A DNA stretch of 64,000 nt from Erythrophleum ivorense (taxonomy: Eukaryota > Streptophyta > Magnoliopsida > Fabales > Fabaceae), in assembly GCA_026724425.1 (NCBI GenBank), contig JAIUCV010000649.1:372001-436000 (forward strand), written 5' to 3'. A program made the position numbers and the translations under genes. How positions within the stretch are numbered: the first letter of the stretch is position 1; each line of letters begins with the position of its first letter. This document shows positions 36,347 to 48,369 of this stretch, in pieces. The notes below the pieces were generated by a model. The model had not been told where the DNA came from. It did no database searches and saw only the letters and a program-made list of their open reading frames with translations.

Positions 36347-39300
36347 TGTAATACCCAATCCTCATAAAATCAAATTGAAATCAATGGAATATAAAAAGAA
36401 GACCCTAAATTAAGATAAATTAAGGCCAAGCAAAATTAGAACAATAATTTAGGTATTTAAAAATGAGAATATAAGGTTAAAGATGACCTAAAATTAGAGT
36501 CAAAATAGCTAAATAAATTTAATCGAAAATGTAGTAGTAAAATTATAATTTCAGGTAACTTTTTTAAAACTTAAAGGAGGAAGTTTTAGATGGTAAAATT
36601 GAGATTTCTAGAGTTTTCAGATGTCTTAAAAACCATAAGAATCTTTAAAATAATTACAACCTTCCTGGTGTACATTTTAGGTCATTTATTAACTCAAACT
36701 TTAATTGGATGATTTGAGATAGCTCTGAACATCATAAAATTGAAAGTAAATATTTTTAATAAATTATAAGACTTAAATTTTCATATAGAAAATACAGCTC
36801 TAAAAAAAGAACTAAAATAAATGAAAAGGGAAAAATGGAATTTGAAGGGCATAATGGGAATTATGGAAATTATTATAACTCACTCCCTTTCCTTTTCAAA
36901 TTAGCTATGCCACCCTCCTCCAAATTAGAACTGACTTATTCTGCTCCAAATTAAAGCTCCAAGTCATAGAAGGAAAGGAGAACAAGAAGGAGAAAAATAA
37001 CCCAAAAAGGTAAGATTTTAGCCACTTTTTCATGAGATTTCCTTTACCAATTTTCTTCTCCTCTCAAAGCTCTTTTTATTGATGGTTTTATCTTCTTGAA
37101 AGAGTAATTTTGTGGCTAAATGTAACGTTCGATTTTCATTAAATGACGAAAATAGGCGTGTTTTCAAAACAAGTCCCCTGAAACGAATTAGTTAAGGTTT
37201 CAAAAAATTTTAGTAATATTCTAGACTCTAAAAATGAGAATCCTAATCTCAGATAGAAGGAAAAATGGAGCTAGAATGAAGAAACAAATTTTGATGGAAA
37301 ACTTACGAAACGTAATGATATTTTCGTAATTTTGAACAAATTTTGAAATTCACATAAGAGGACTTTTTAAATAAAAGTTTTAAGTTCTTTGAGGTTCTCA
37401 GAGGCCCTAAAAACCATGAGATGCCCCGGGACAGTTAAATCCCTTATGGTAGACATTTTTTAATGTCAGTATATCTGAACTTTGACGAATTCGTTCGGAA
37501 AGATTTTAGCTTCGATTTGAGTGGTTCTAAAGGTATTTTACTAAATTGGGAACCTAAATTTTATAATAAAAAAGATGATTCTAAAAAAAGAGTTAAAACG
37601 AAGGAGAAACAAAAATATAAAAAACAAAGGACAAAATGAAAATTTTTGAAAAAGTTGCTTTCCTCTTCTTATATATAGGTGGCACCCCACTTTCTTCCTC
37701 ATTTGGAATCAGAATTTTCTGCTTAATTTTAGAGAAGGGAGCTAGGGTTTTGGGTGCACAAGAGATGAAGAAAAAGAAGAAAGAATTCAAGCTTAAAGGT
37801 ATGTTTTCCTGGTAATTTTTTATGCTTTTCTTCATCCACACCTCCTATCCTTCCTTCTCCTTTGTTTTCTTTGATTAAAATGGAGTTTATAAATCTGATT
37901 CAAGGGAGAAACTCAAGGGAATTTTCAGATTTAGAGAGAGGAGCTTGGAGAAAACAAGATTCAAGCAAGAAAAAGTTAAGGAAATTAGGTAATTTCTCTT
38001 CCTGTGGTTGCTACTTTTGATTCCTCTTCTTCTCCAATTTGACATACATAAGGAACCCTAGGAGGAGATTATTTTTAGGCAGAACCAAGCATAAATCTAA
38101 GAAAAAAGGGTGTGGAGATTAAGAATATGCAAAAGGAATTAACAAAAAACTATTAGATTTTAAGATGCAAATTCTAGGATTTTGTGTGCATCTTATAAAA
38201 TTTGATTTTGTATAATGATTCCTAAGTCTAATTAAGAGTTTAAATGAGCTCCCAATATCTCTAAGAGGCTCCTCACATACTTCCTTCTTTAAGAAAACTA
38301 AGCAAAACCCATGGAGACCAACAAGCCTCATGGTCTTGGGCAAGCATAGATGGGGTAGCTAGGGAGAGTTTTAAATTTTTCTAAGGCCATTCTTAAGTCA
38401 TATATGATGAATGAATATAAGGAGAGGACTTGGAAAAAATTTAGAACTCATAGAAAGTGAGTTGGTGCTTTAAGTTCCATATTATAACATAAAGAAGCAA
38501 CATATAGTTAGACTCTTTGTTTTAATTGTGTGATGACTCCAAGAGGCTTAAAAGGAGTCAAGAATCATATTTGAAAGAAAAGAATGGAGCCTAGAATTTA
38601 TTTAAGGGGTGTTGTTTCATTAAGTGCATTTATGGATTATGGTGGGGTTTATAGGACAACTTAGTGTCTAAGCAAGTTGTGTGACCTTAGAAATTGTTTC
38701 ATGAACCTAATTGGCTTCTATAAATTGTGTCTAGGCCAAGAGAAAGCATCTCCACAAATTTGTGTGTGTGGTCAAAGCAAGGGAGGGAATTTCAAAAGAA
38801 AAAGTGTGTGATTGTGTACAAGATAGCTCTCTCTACCTTTTCCCATGCATGGATATATGTTTAATTTGTCTTAGAATGTGTGTATGTGTATTTTTAAGTC
38901 ATGAAAAAGTATACTATCATGATTTTATATGCTATGATTTCATGATGATATATTATATTTTTGAATGATGTTATGATATTTGAATGATTTTACTTGAGTG
39001 TGGAGAGGCTAAGAACTTTTAACTATGGTGAGAATGTGCCAATAACTCTTGAGATTGGTTGAGATAAAGCAAAGAGTCTCCCAAAAGCAAAGTAGGCTCC
39101 TAAGAGCATGATTGAGTCGAAAATCTCTTAAAGAATGGGTGAAGCAAGTCGAAAATCTATGAGAAAAATGGTGAGGCCAATTCATTCACTTGGTAAGCTC
39201 TTGGATGTCTTTTATGACTTATTCTCATGCCAAGCTTGCTTCTTGAATGTTCATGACTTTCATTTTATCCATATATGCATTTTCAAAACTTGCTTTGCAT

Positions 39301-42300
39301 ATGTTATGTGTGATTGAATGGGAAATGAATTATTAGAATTCTTTGAATCTCATCCCCTCCTTTCCAATGATCCAATATGTTAGGTAGATTAAGTGAACAA
39401 GGTAATAGAAGTCAACCACCTTAAAGAAGAGAGTTTGACAACTTAATGCATAGTTTTTGATTCTTTAAGGCCATAATTGTGTCAAATGATGTAAACCGAT
39501 AATGTATATGGTTTATGACCTCTTAACCATGTGTAATTATGATATTATGCCATGTATGAGCAAGAGAATATGTCTTGTAGTCATTAGAATGTGAAATGGG
39601 TATATGATGGCAAATTAGTTTCATTGTTGGTTTGATGAAATTATGCATATGTGTGGATGATATGGCCAAAATGAGATGCATAGAGTTTGGGACTATTTGG
39701 ACAACTTACACAAGTCTTAATCATACTTTTAGACATGCCCAAAAAGTGCCAAACCTTAAAGAAAGTCATTTGGTTACTTTGGTACCTTATATGGAGTCAA
39801 AGTTGATCATAATGGAACCCTATGTCACTTTTTGGCCAATGAGCTCTCCTTGACCTGAGATTTGGCATGTAATTAGAGCTTGTTAATAGCTTTTTGGGAA
39901 GCTAAAGAATATAATTTTTAGAGGTCTACAAAATATTTGACAAATTTCTAAAGTTGACAATTTTTCTGATTTTGGTCTGTTGCACTATTTATCTGGTTCG
40001 AAAATGAAATCTGTCACACAAGGTTCAAATAATGTCCAATTGTCACAAAATTTTATATAGAGAAATTAGATATTCCCAATGACTTGTAACAACTAGAAGC
40101 ACCTCATTTGAGGGTCTAGAGAGGGAGATATGAATTTTTAAAGAATTTATTCAGTATCAGGAGTTTTATCTTGCCTTAGTTATTGTTCCATTAAATTCTG
40201 AGGTTTGGACTATCTAAGCTAGTCTAGAGTTATTTTTTCCCTCTATCTAACATCCACATCTTTTCATATTAGTATCATTTGCATGGATTAGATTTTTGTG
40301 GAACTAATTGGATATTTTTAAAATTTGCTGCAGAAATCTGTGACAGCACCAGTGGACAATTTGACCTTTGGACTATTTTGAATATCAAATGTCCTCTGTG
40401 ATAGATTTTATGGTCTGAACATATTTTTAGTATGAAGTAGACATCTGTAGTTTTCTAGAATTGGCAAGAATGCATGATTTTGATTTTTTAGAATTAATTA
40501 TGAATTTTCAAAATTTAGTCAGAAAGAGCCAAATTCTGGCCAAAAATATACATGAGTATTTTGAGCTTCTTTTTGAATTCCATGAGTTGTAGGCCACTTT
40601 TGATGATGTAAGTGAGTTATAATCATGTAATTAAATGTGAAAATGTATTGTATAAGCTCACACGGTCCATGTGACATCGGATAAAATTTTTATACACAAC
40701 GCAATGCAATTAAATATATTATTTTAATGGACTTTTCTTACTTCTCCTCATGTAATGTACTATATGAGCATGCAAATGTGATAGAGATAAGCTAGAATTT
40801 ATGGTGTTACACTAAATTTTGGGAAAAGGATGAAGATTTGAGGAAATAATTTATAGCATCAAATTCCTCTTTTGTTAAGCTTTAAGAAAATGTATGCATC
40901 TATAGCTAAAATTGGCCTTTTCTTAGTTCTTCCTCCTTATGTGAGTTCAACCAAATCTAGGGGAAGATGAAAGGAGAAGATTTTTTACCAAAATAGGTTA
41001 GAAACAAGGGTTTTGAGGCATGATGAGTTAGAATATGCAATTAGAATCAATGAAGGAGCATTAGAAAGTAAGATAAAGAAATTAGGGGTTTCAATTGTAT
41101 TTTGAGAGCTTTGGAACCATAGGAGGATAATTCAAGTTATATCAAATCATTTTTAGGTTAAAGAGAAGCTAAAGAATGTCCATAACCATCAAACTCCCAA
41201 GGAAAACAAATGAAATTCCATATGGCTTCCTTTGAAGTGGTGTCTCAGCCAAGAGAGAAAGGGAGCACTTAGGGAGTGTTTCTTTAAGTTCTAATGAATT
41301 TAGAGACTTAGGTATGATAAACAAATAATTATAGAAGCATTGGATTGAATTTATGAGTTTTAGAATGAAAGTTAAAATTTTAAGGTCTAAATGGGGTTAA
41401 TAAACTAAGTTGGTTCTAAACCCCTTTAACCAAGCATATAATAATTCAAATGAGTTTCTTAGAAGTTATAAAACTTGTAACAAACAAGAGTTTTGGGTTT
41501 GGAAAGCAAAAACTAAAAGTAAGTGGAAGGAAGCCAAGAGGAAAAGTAAGAATAAGTGAGTTAATGGCACTTTGAGTTGTTATAAGCTTCAAGATGGCTT
41601 TAGCTCTCTTTCTTACATACACTTGAATGCCTAAATGAGTTATAATATTTGTGTGTGTTGTTGCTTGATACTTTCATGAAGTATGTCATGTCATGTTTTT
41701 CATAATGAGCTTTATGTATAAGTATCATATGTTTTTTGGCTCCTAGCTCGTTAAGGTATATAATTGAGGGTAGTAGCTCTTCCTTGACCTTGAGTTGAGA
41801 TTAGATGAACTTAGCAAGTTTATAATGAATCCATGGCTTGAAAATGAATTTTTTTTATGCTATATGATGTATTTGACTTATATAATGCATATGCATAGCA
41901 TTCCTGCACTACATGCATGGTATTCACTAATGATATTTATGTATGCATTGATTTGATTGAAATTAGTTACTGAAATTCTCCCCAAATCTCACCCCCATAC
42001 TCCTACTAACCATTTTAAGGTCACCAAGCCAAAGCCAAGACCATGAAAAGGCATAAAAGTTAAATAATGAAGTATTAGCAACCTTTTAGTATTAAATTGT
42101 GATGTATGTATTCATATGACACGTCACTTGTACCATTATGGACTTATGATATATTTGATGATGATATCCTATATCTTATGATGAGACCATATGTAAAAGT
42201 ATGAGAGCATGAATGTATGGCAATTTGTGGTGGTATATGAGACTTTATGTAACAATTGACATAATTGGCACCATTATGCATGTGTGCATATTTTGGGTGT

Positions 42301-43199
42301 CAAGGGCTCATATTTTAATCCAAGCCTTTTGGCATGTCATGGAATAGTCAGAAACATCATTTAAGATGGAAGCAATATGCTCAAAGTAAAAAAAAACCAA
42401 TTGGATACCAAATGGTTTAAATTAAACCTAAAGTTGGTTTTAAATTTGGTCTAAACAACTCCTATGTCAAAAGTGATTTAAATGATCTAATTTGAGTCTA
42501 AGATTTGACAAGCATTTAGAATCTTATTAGAGTTTTCTAACAAGTTAAGAACCAAAATTTTTAGAGTAGTATAGAATATTTCACGAATTTTTAACATTTT
42601 GCAGAAATTTCAAATTGGTCTTGTACTATTCACCCAATATAGATCTAGTTTTTCACATTTTTAAGGGGTCAAATAAATTCAAATGTTTATGAAATTTTAT
42701 AACATATAGTTGACATTATGTGCTTTCCATGACCACTGAGATCACTTAAATTAGAGTTGTGTAGCCCAAGATACACATTTTTAAATTTTAGGGTCTGTTA
42801 CTTGTATCCATTTCTAAGGATAGTTGTTGTTCCATTTAATTTTATGAGGCAAATGAATTCAATTTTATTTAAAGTTTTTACAGTATTTTATAAACACCTA
42901 ATTTGTATGAATTAAAGAAATATAACTTGAATTATACATTTTCAAAATTAATGCAAAATTTTGGCCTTTTATGTCATCTCAGGTTTATGAATTTTAGGTT
43001 GTCCTATGAGTTAGTCAGGATAAAATGGACTCAAAAAAACTTGTAATGATGAATATGAATAAATAAAAGGAAAGAATTAAAATTTGGACCCTTATAACTC
43101 TATATGACCCATAAACAAACTAATATCAAACAACTGATGTGAACTTGGCCTTACACTTTATGCATTTTATGAATGAGTTAGATAAAATTAGGTACGATA
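36347..43199 (+). mobile_element. Long LTR-like element E5, interrupted by E4
   Basis: Starts TGTAATACCC at 36347. GATTT at 36342-36346 is repeated at 43200-43204, where sequence of repeat A resumes (TTTTATAAGTTTATG), so both borders are supported by comparison with A1 and A3. The right terminus GGTACGATA is a worn form of GGTGTTACA. Without E4 it measures about 3.16 kb. No coding domain. Confidence 0.75.
37121..40811 (+). mobile_element. Long LTR-like element E4, nested in E5
   Basis: 3691 bp, TGTAACGTTC...GGTGTTACA, flanked by CTAAA at 37116-37120 and 40812-40816, a perfect 5-bp target duplication. A TATA box lies near 37.67 kb with a GA-rich leader behind it. Degenerate GTGAGGC...AAAATC repeats occur at 39.0-39.19 kb, and GAATTCTTTGAATCTCATC near 39.34 kb. 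No coding domains and no internal LTR pair. Confidence 0.9.
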
Positions 43200-44008
43200 G
43201 ATTTTATAAGTTTATGTATACTTTTATTACTAACTGGATTATTCATAAGATATGAATAATACGGTTGATTATCCCAATTATGTGTTATTTTTCTTTTTTT
43301 GTTTTTTGGGGTTATGAAATCCCTTTTTTTTAATTTGCACCAAGTCAAAGGCTCGAGACTAGTTAATTTCGTACATTTGGGACATGCTAATTAAATAGTG
43401 TCTTATCCTTTCCTTTTCTTTATTATAAACGTCTTAAATTGTCAAACTAATGTTGTTGAGATATCATCTCATGTGATTATTAAATGTGTTAATTGTTTGT
43501 GAGATTGGGCTTATATAAATAATTTTTCTTTCAATTTAGTTTAGGTCCCAATTTAGAGTTCTAATTTGACAACGGGCAAGCCAATCATCAATAAAAATGT
43601 CATATCAATGCAATTAAAAAGTTACAATTACTTCAATAAGAATTAAATAAATGGACGTGACAATTTAAGATATTCATAAGATGAAATAAAATATAAATGA
43701 CCATTTTTACACATATAAATTTAAGAATTAATTTAACACCCCTAATAAAACTAAACTAAAATATTAATTTAACCAAGAATTATCATCTTTTGAAGTTGGG
43801 TAAGAATAAATTTCATCTCTACTTTTTTTTTTCTGATACTTATAATCATACAACGATCAATTCTCTCATTCACTCTCACTCTCACTCTCTTTCTCTCTCT
43901 CCCTCTCTCTCACACACACACACAAAAGAAAGAGTACTCCAGCTGGCTTTTGAAAAAACAAATTTATATTTTGTTTGACTATGGACCCCCAACCTCAATC
44001 CGACAAAC

Positions 44009-44009
<1 letters not shown>

Positions 44010-44065
<56 letters not shown>
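44010..44065. repeat. (AG)n microsatellite, about 56 bp
   Basis: Almost pure AG repeat with one interruption. The same site in A1, A3 and A4 is shorter. A pyrimidine (CT)n and (CA)n run lies just upstream at about 43.87-43.92 kb. Confidence 0.95.
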
Positions 44066-44811
44066 ATTAATTACTCTCATGTACTAATTTGCAAAAAGAA
44101 GCAAGTTGGCAAGTTGACTTTACATAACAACTTATATTCAACGAAAGATTACAATAGTATGATGCCTTCCCCACTATTATCCCACCGCTCTCCTATGGGG
44201 GGAAAAATTAACAATACAATTTTATAATATACTTTCATGAAATGATTTGGTGCATTATTATTTTACATTCAAAAATTTAAAATTATTAATAGTTTTAAAA
44301 AAACTTAAGTAACTTTTAAAGACACATTTATTATTAATTAATTTATCTAATATTTGCAAATAGATTATACATAAAATAATTTTAATAAAAGAAATAGTTA
44401 TGCAAAATAATAATTTTATAAAGAAATTGCATTTGTCATTTTTGTGTAGAGAATTTCTTTAAATTTTGAGTCATATGTAAATAATTTTTTTTAAACTTTA
44501 AATCATATACAAATAACTCTCAATTTGTTATACTTCTATTAATGAAATAATTAGCAAACTAATAGTAGAGAAATTGTTCACACAAAATTAAAAACTTAAG
44601 AGAATTCATTGTCAAGTTTTAAATATTAGAGAGTTGTTTGTAAATGATTCAAAGTTCAAGGGGATTTTTGTATAATTTAACTTAAAATGATTATAAACTA
44701 TTAAATCAAAATTAAAATTTTACTACATTTTATGATCGAAAAGCTCAATATTTTTAGAAATGGAAATTTTTATAAAATTGTTACATCTTTTGTCTTATAG
44801 CAACTTAGAAC

Positions 44812-44813
<2 letters not shown>

Positions 44814-44841
<28 letters not shown>
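44814..44841. repeat. (ATT)n microsatellite
   Basis: About nine ATT repeats in copy A2. Confidence 0.9.
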
Positions 44842-44843
<2 letters not shown>

Positions 44844-45001
44844 AGTGGAACATTTAATTTAAAATTTAAAGAAAGTCAATGTCGATGTTACTGTATATAT
44901 AATCACACAAAAGTATAGATCTACAGAAGTTTACAAAATTGCCAATCCAGCTATTGATTTAAATCGTAATAGTTGGAAACTAACATTTTGTAGATCTAAT
45001 T

Positions 45002-47115
45002 TTACATTTTGATCCACTTGATGAAACTCTCTAGATTATTGTTAGAGCTACCACCTTGTCCAATGCCACTAAGGACCTTTTCCTTGAGATGTTTAACCCT
45101 TTCCTTCAAATTCTCATTATTCAATAGTTGCTCAATTTTGTCTCTAATTTCATCTCTTGTGATTATGCCCCTTCCATCTCGCTCAAACCCCCTTCCTACA
45201 TTCCAAACATCACAGACATAGCTCTTATTCAGGAACTGATCTGCAAGGTGAGGCCAGCACAGAATAGGAACTCCATTGCTTACACTTTCCATAGTGGAGT
45301 TCCAACCACAATGACTTATGAAGCAAGCAACCGAAGAATGGCTCAGAATCTTCTGCTGTGGTGCCCAGCCAACCATTCGGCCACGATCACCAATTCTATC
45401 TTCATATCCTTCTGGGTATGCATTATTTTTCCCTTCTGTGATGTCTGGTTGTACAACCCAGAGGAAAGGTCTATTGGAAAGTTCAAGCCCCAAAGCCAGT
45501 TCTTGGAATTGGGTCGGACTAATAGTTGTGAAGCTTCCAAATGCAACATAAATTACTGAAATCGGCGACTGTTGATCTAGCCACTTCATAATAGTGGGGT
45601 CTTGGGGCCAGAAGTTGCCTGCTGAATTCCCCGAAGGATTGCTTGCCAGAAGTGGCCCTATGGGTATGATATTTGTAGACAAAGTAAATGCAGAAGGCTC
45701 AAGGTCATAAGTTGAGTTGCAAAGAAGCCACTCTGTGAGCTGCATAGTCTTGATGTTTCTCATCATAAGTTCAAAAATGTACTCCTGAGTAGTCTGGTTT
45801 CCTACACAAAGCCAAGCTAGGTTTTCGGTACTTATGCTGGGCATTGTGGGTGATAGTTGAATAGTCTGTTTTTCCAATGGAGTTCCTGGAATTTTGAATG
45901 GAGAGTAAGACATAATAATTAACTAGTAATTTTGTCCTGATTTACCATAACATAGATACTAGGATATTTTAAATGCTCGAGTTTGGTGTAACAGATGGTG
46001 GTATTCAACATTCTAAATGGTGTTAAGATACTCGCGTTTGGGTGTACCTATTCTTGAATTCCCAAATATACCTTTTAAGACCAAGACAAAATTGATAGTC
46101 CATGAAAAATTTTACACGACTTATCTTGGAATCTAAGATACCAAAAGATTTTGGGTGTTATCAGGTATCGGCATCTTTTGTAGAATGTGATACTAGAGGG
46201 ACATTTCAGACACCACCATATAATCACATAACAGCCCACCAAATGTAAGCATCAAATTTAGGTACTTAAGATATCACGGCACATGAGATAACATGACCGA
46301 GGTGACAAAGTGTACCAAACTTCTCTTTCGAGTGTTTAGAATATTGGCTCAGGTAGGAAATGGAAAGCACTGTGGGTTATGGATATGTCTCATCTCTCAG
46401 CAATCTACAATGATATCCTCCTGATGTGACATGAATGTACTTCTCACTTTAACTCTCATTCATTAATCTTTGGTTCATGAAAGTCCTATGTTACAAATAA
46501 CCAAGGTTCATCACTTCGACCCAAATCTTTTAGCATAAACACACACACACAGACACCCAAATCTGTTAGAAAATTAAATGTTTTGTGCTCTGTTGTATAC
46601 TGCAACGACAGAAGTAACTGAAATACTATAAACTCACCATTTTTGTCAATGATCCCACTCTCAATCAACTTTGGAATGCTCAGTCCAAGCACCAATTGTG
46701 CTGCTGCTGCAGGACAGAAGGCTGCTCTTTGAATTCCTTTCTTTTCTGCAATATCAAGGGCCCATCCAATGCTCTGATCAGCAAGAACACAGCTTATCTT
46801 CTCACTTTCTGATCCATTCATGCAATCAATTAGCTCTTCAACTTTCCCTGGCATGTACTTCAAGACTTCTCCAGAGGATACTGGCTTTTTCGTCTTCTCT
46901 GGGGATTCTGATCCATCAGCTACCCATACCAGGCAAAGTTCTGATTCTATGTCATTTCCCTTTGGAAATGAACTCAAGATCCTCTGATGATTATACTTGG
47001 TGTTTACAAACGTTACTTTGATGCCGTGTTTGACTAAGCACAGAGAAAGCTCCATTAGGGGAATCACATGTCCTTGCACAGGGTAAGGTACAACCAGAAC
47101 ATGTGGCTTTGTCAT
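45002..47115 (-). CDS. UGT83A1: UDP-glycosyltransferase, UGT83A1-like, two exons
   Basis: Same enzyme class as the UGT at 29455. Exon 1 is 47115-46638 and exon 2 is 45885-45002 on the minus strand. The 752-bp GT-AG intron is in phase 1 and splits a Gly codon at the same protein position as in the first UGT. Product: 453 residues. The chosen start gives MTKPHVLVVPYPVQGH, matching the family; an in-frame ATG 17 codons upstream gives an unusual extension and is less likely. His16 and Asp113 (SCVLADQSIGWAL) are the likely catalytic pair. The PSPG box spans residues 333-376 with HCGWNS and final DQ, again suggesting UDP-glucose. The frame is fully open. Repeat A2 begins right after the stop. The two proteins are clearly diverged (for example SIPDGLEEGEDRN against WVADGSESPEKTK), so they may use different acceptors; that is inference. 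Confidence 0.93.
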
Positions 47116-48291
47116 TCTAGACTCTAGAGTTTTCTCTTGCTCTGCAGATTCTGCAAGTTCATACAATATATTTTCAAACTCAAGTTAATATCAGGTTTTA
47201 TCAGAAGGAGCATTTGATCCCGTTGTTGTCTTTTTTTTTTTGGGGGGGGGGGGGGGTTATTCTCAAATGGTGTGTGGACAAGTTTACATACACCTCTAGT
47301 CAAAGGCAGACCATTCACATTAAGACTAAAATATTACACCCAAAACAAGAAATTCTTGCAGCCTGACCCAAAAAAATTGATATGGCTAAATTTTAAATGT
47401 GTGATAGTGTACCTAATTACATATGGGTACCATCTGATCAACCCCAAGTGTACCTAATTACATATGGTTACCATCTGATCAACCCCTTGGGGTTGATCCT
47501 ATTGCTGTCAATATTGTGGTTGTTCTTGCATTCAACATTAACAACAATATCTGTCATTTGCATGAAGCTATCAGCTACGTGATCAAAGTTCAAAACCAAT
47601 TCACCTTATTGCAATGAATGTGGGCGCAACTCTCTCTTGGTCTGGTCGTTTTCCATCATAATAAAATGACAAAACTCCAAAATGACTGCAGTCTGAGCTG
47701 GTACTATTGTCGTTTATATGAACTCTACATATTCATTCTGCACCATAGATGGGCAGCCTCCACCAAAGAAGTATCATATTCTGAATAAAAAATGTTGGAC
47801 AAAAGACCATTTTGCAAAATAATATGCAAAGGAGATAAGGAATCGAGTTTCTTTTAAAATTACTGATAATTTATGGGTGTTCTCCTGATAACTGTACATA
47901 CACTATAGGATATAGTTAAATGTACTGGTTGATTCACCTTATAAAATCTATTTATTTTATTTCTAGTACGGATGTTAAATTAATATAGAAATAGCAGATA
48001 ACATTTTAATAGTATCATTGTAATTCAATGACGTGTCTAGATACTTTTTGGTCATTTTAAAGCAAAAGGCATCAGCAAACTGTTCTAATAGCTTTTTGAA
48101 ATAGTGACCATAGACTTTAAAAGATAATTGACTCTCTTTCTGATAAAAATGAAACAAAAATTGGATCATAAATGCCAGATATAAAGAAACCAAAAGTATC
48201 TTTTAGTCGAAATCAAGTGACATTAGCAAGGGCCAAGAATTTTGTTTTCTTCCTTTTTTTCTTAAGACTTATTTTTTTAATGTTACGGTTA
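47116..48291. other. Intergenic DNA upstream of the second UGT
   Basis: Would hold the UGT promoter. Contains a T11-G15 run at 47231-47256 and a 41-bp tandem repeat with a palindrome. No gene recognised. Confidence 0.5.
47407..47498. repeat. 41-bp tandem repeat followed by a 22-bp hairpin
   Basis: Units 47407-47447 and 47448-47488 both contain GTGTACCTAATTACATATGG. The second ends in a perfect inverted repeat (10-bp arms GATCAACCCC and GGGGTTGATC, 2-base loop) at 47477-47498. Confidence 0.9.
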
Positions 48292-48362
48292 ACCTTGATG
48301 AAATTTTGAGTTCAACTTGCTACTTTGACAGGTCCAAAAAGTGGTTGAAAGCAAGAGCAATC
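48292..48362 (+). repeat. One arm of a distant inverted repeat
   Basis: About 70 bp match the reverse complement of 54925-54995, for example AAATTTTGAGTTCAACTTGC. Origin unknown. Confidence 0.8.
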
Positions 48363-48369
48363 CCCTTTT

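Larger units (their letters stand above)
34793..45001. repeat. Non-coding repeat A, copy A2, split by a retroelement
   Basis: The parts 34793-36346 and 43200-45001 match A1 and A3 in order. A shared AAGAATTGTTCAA and GCGGCTCTT begin it, and a stretch near 44930-44990 containing ACAAAATTGCCAA matches 52.1 kb in A3. The right end touches the stop codon of the second UGT. The 6.85 kb in between is inserted element E5. Confidence 0.8.

Noticed and set aside
47116..47166. Earlier start codon for the second UGT at 47166
   Set aside because: The added 17 residues have no family counterpart; the ATG at 47115 aligns with the start of the other UGT.
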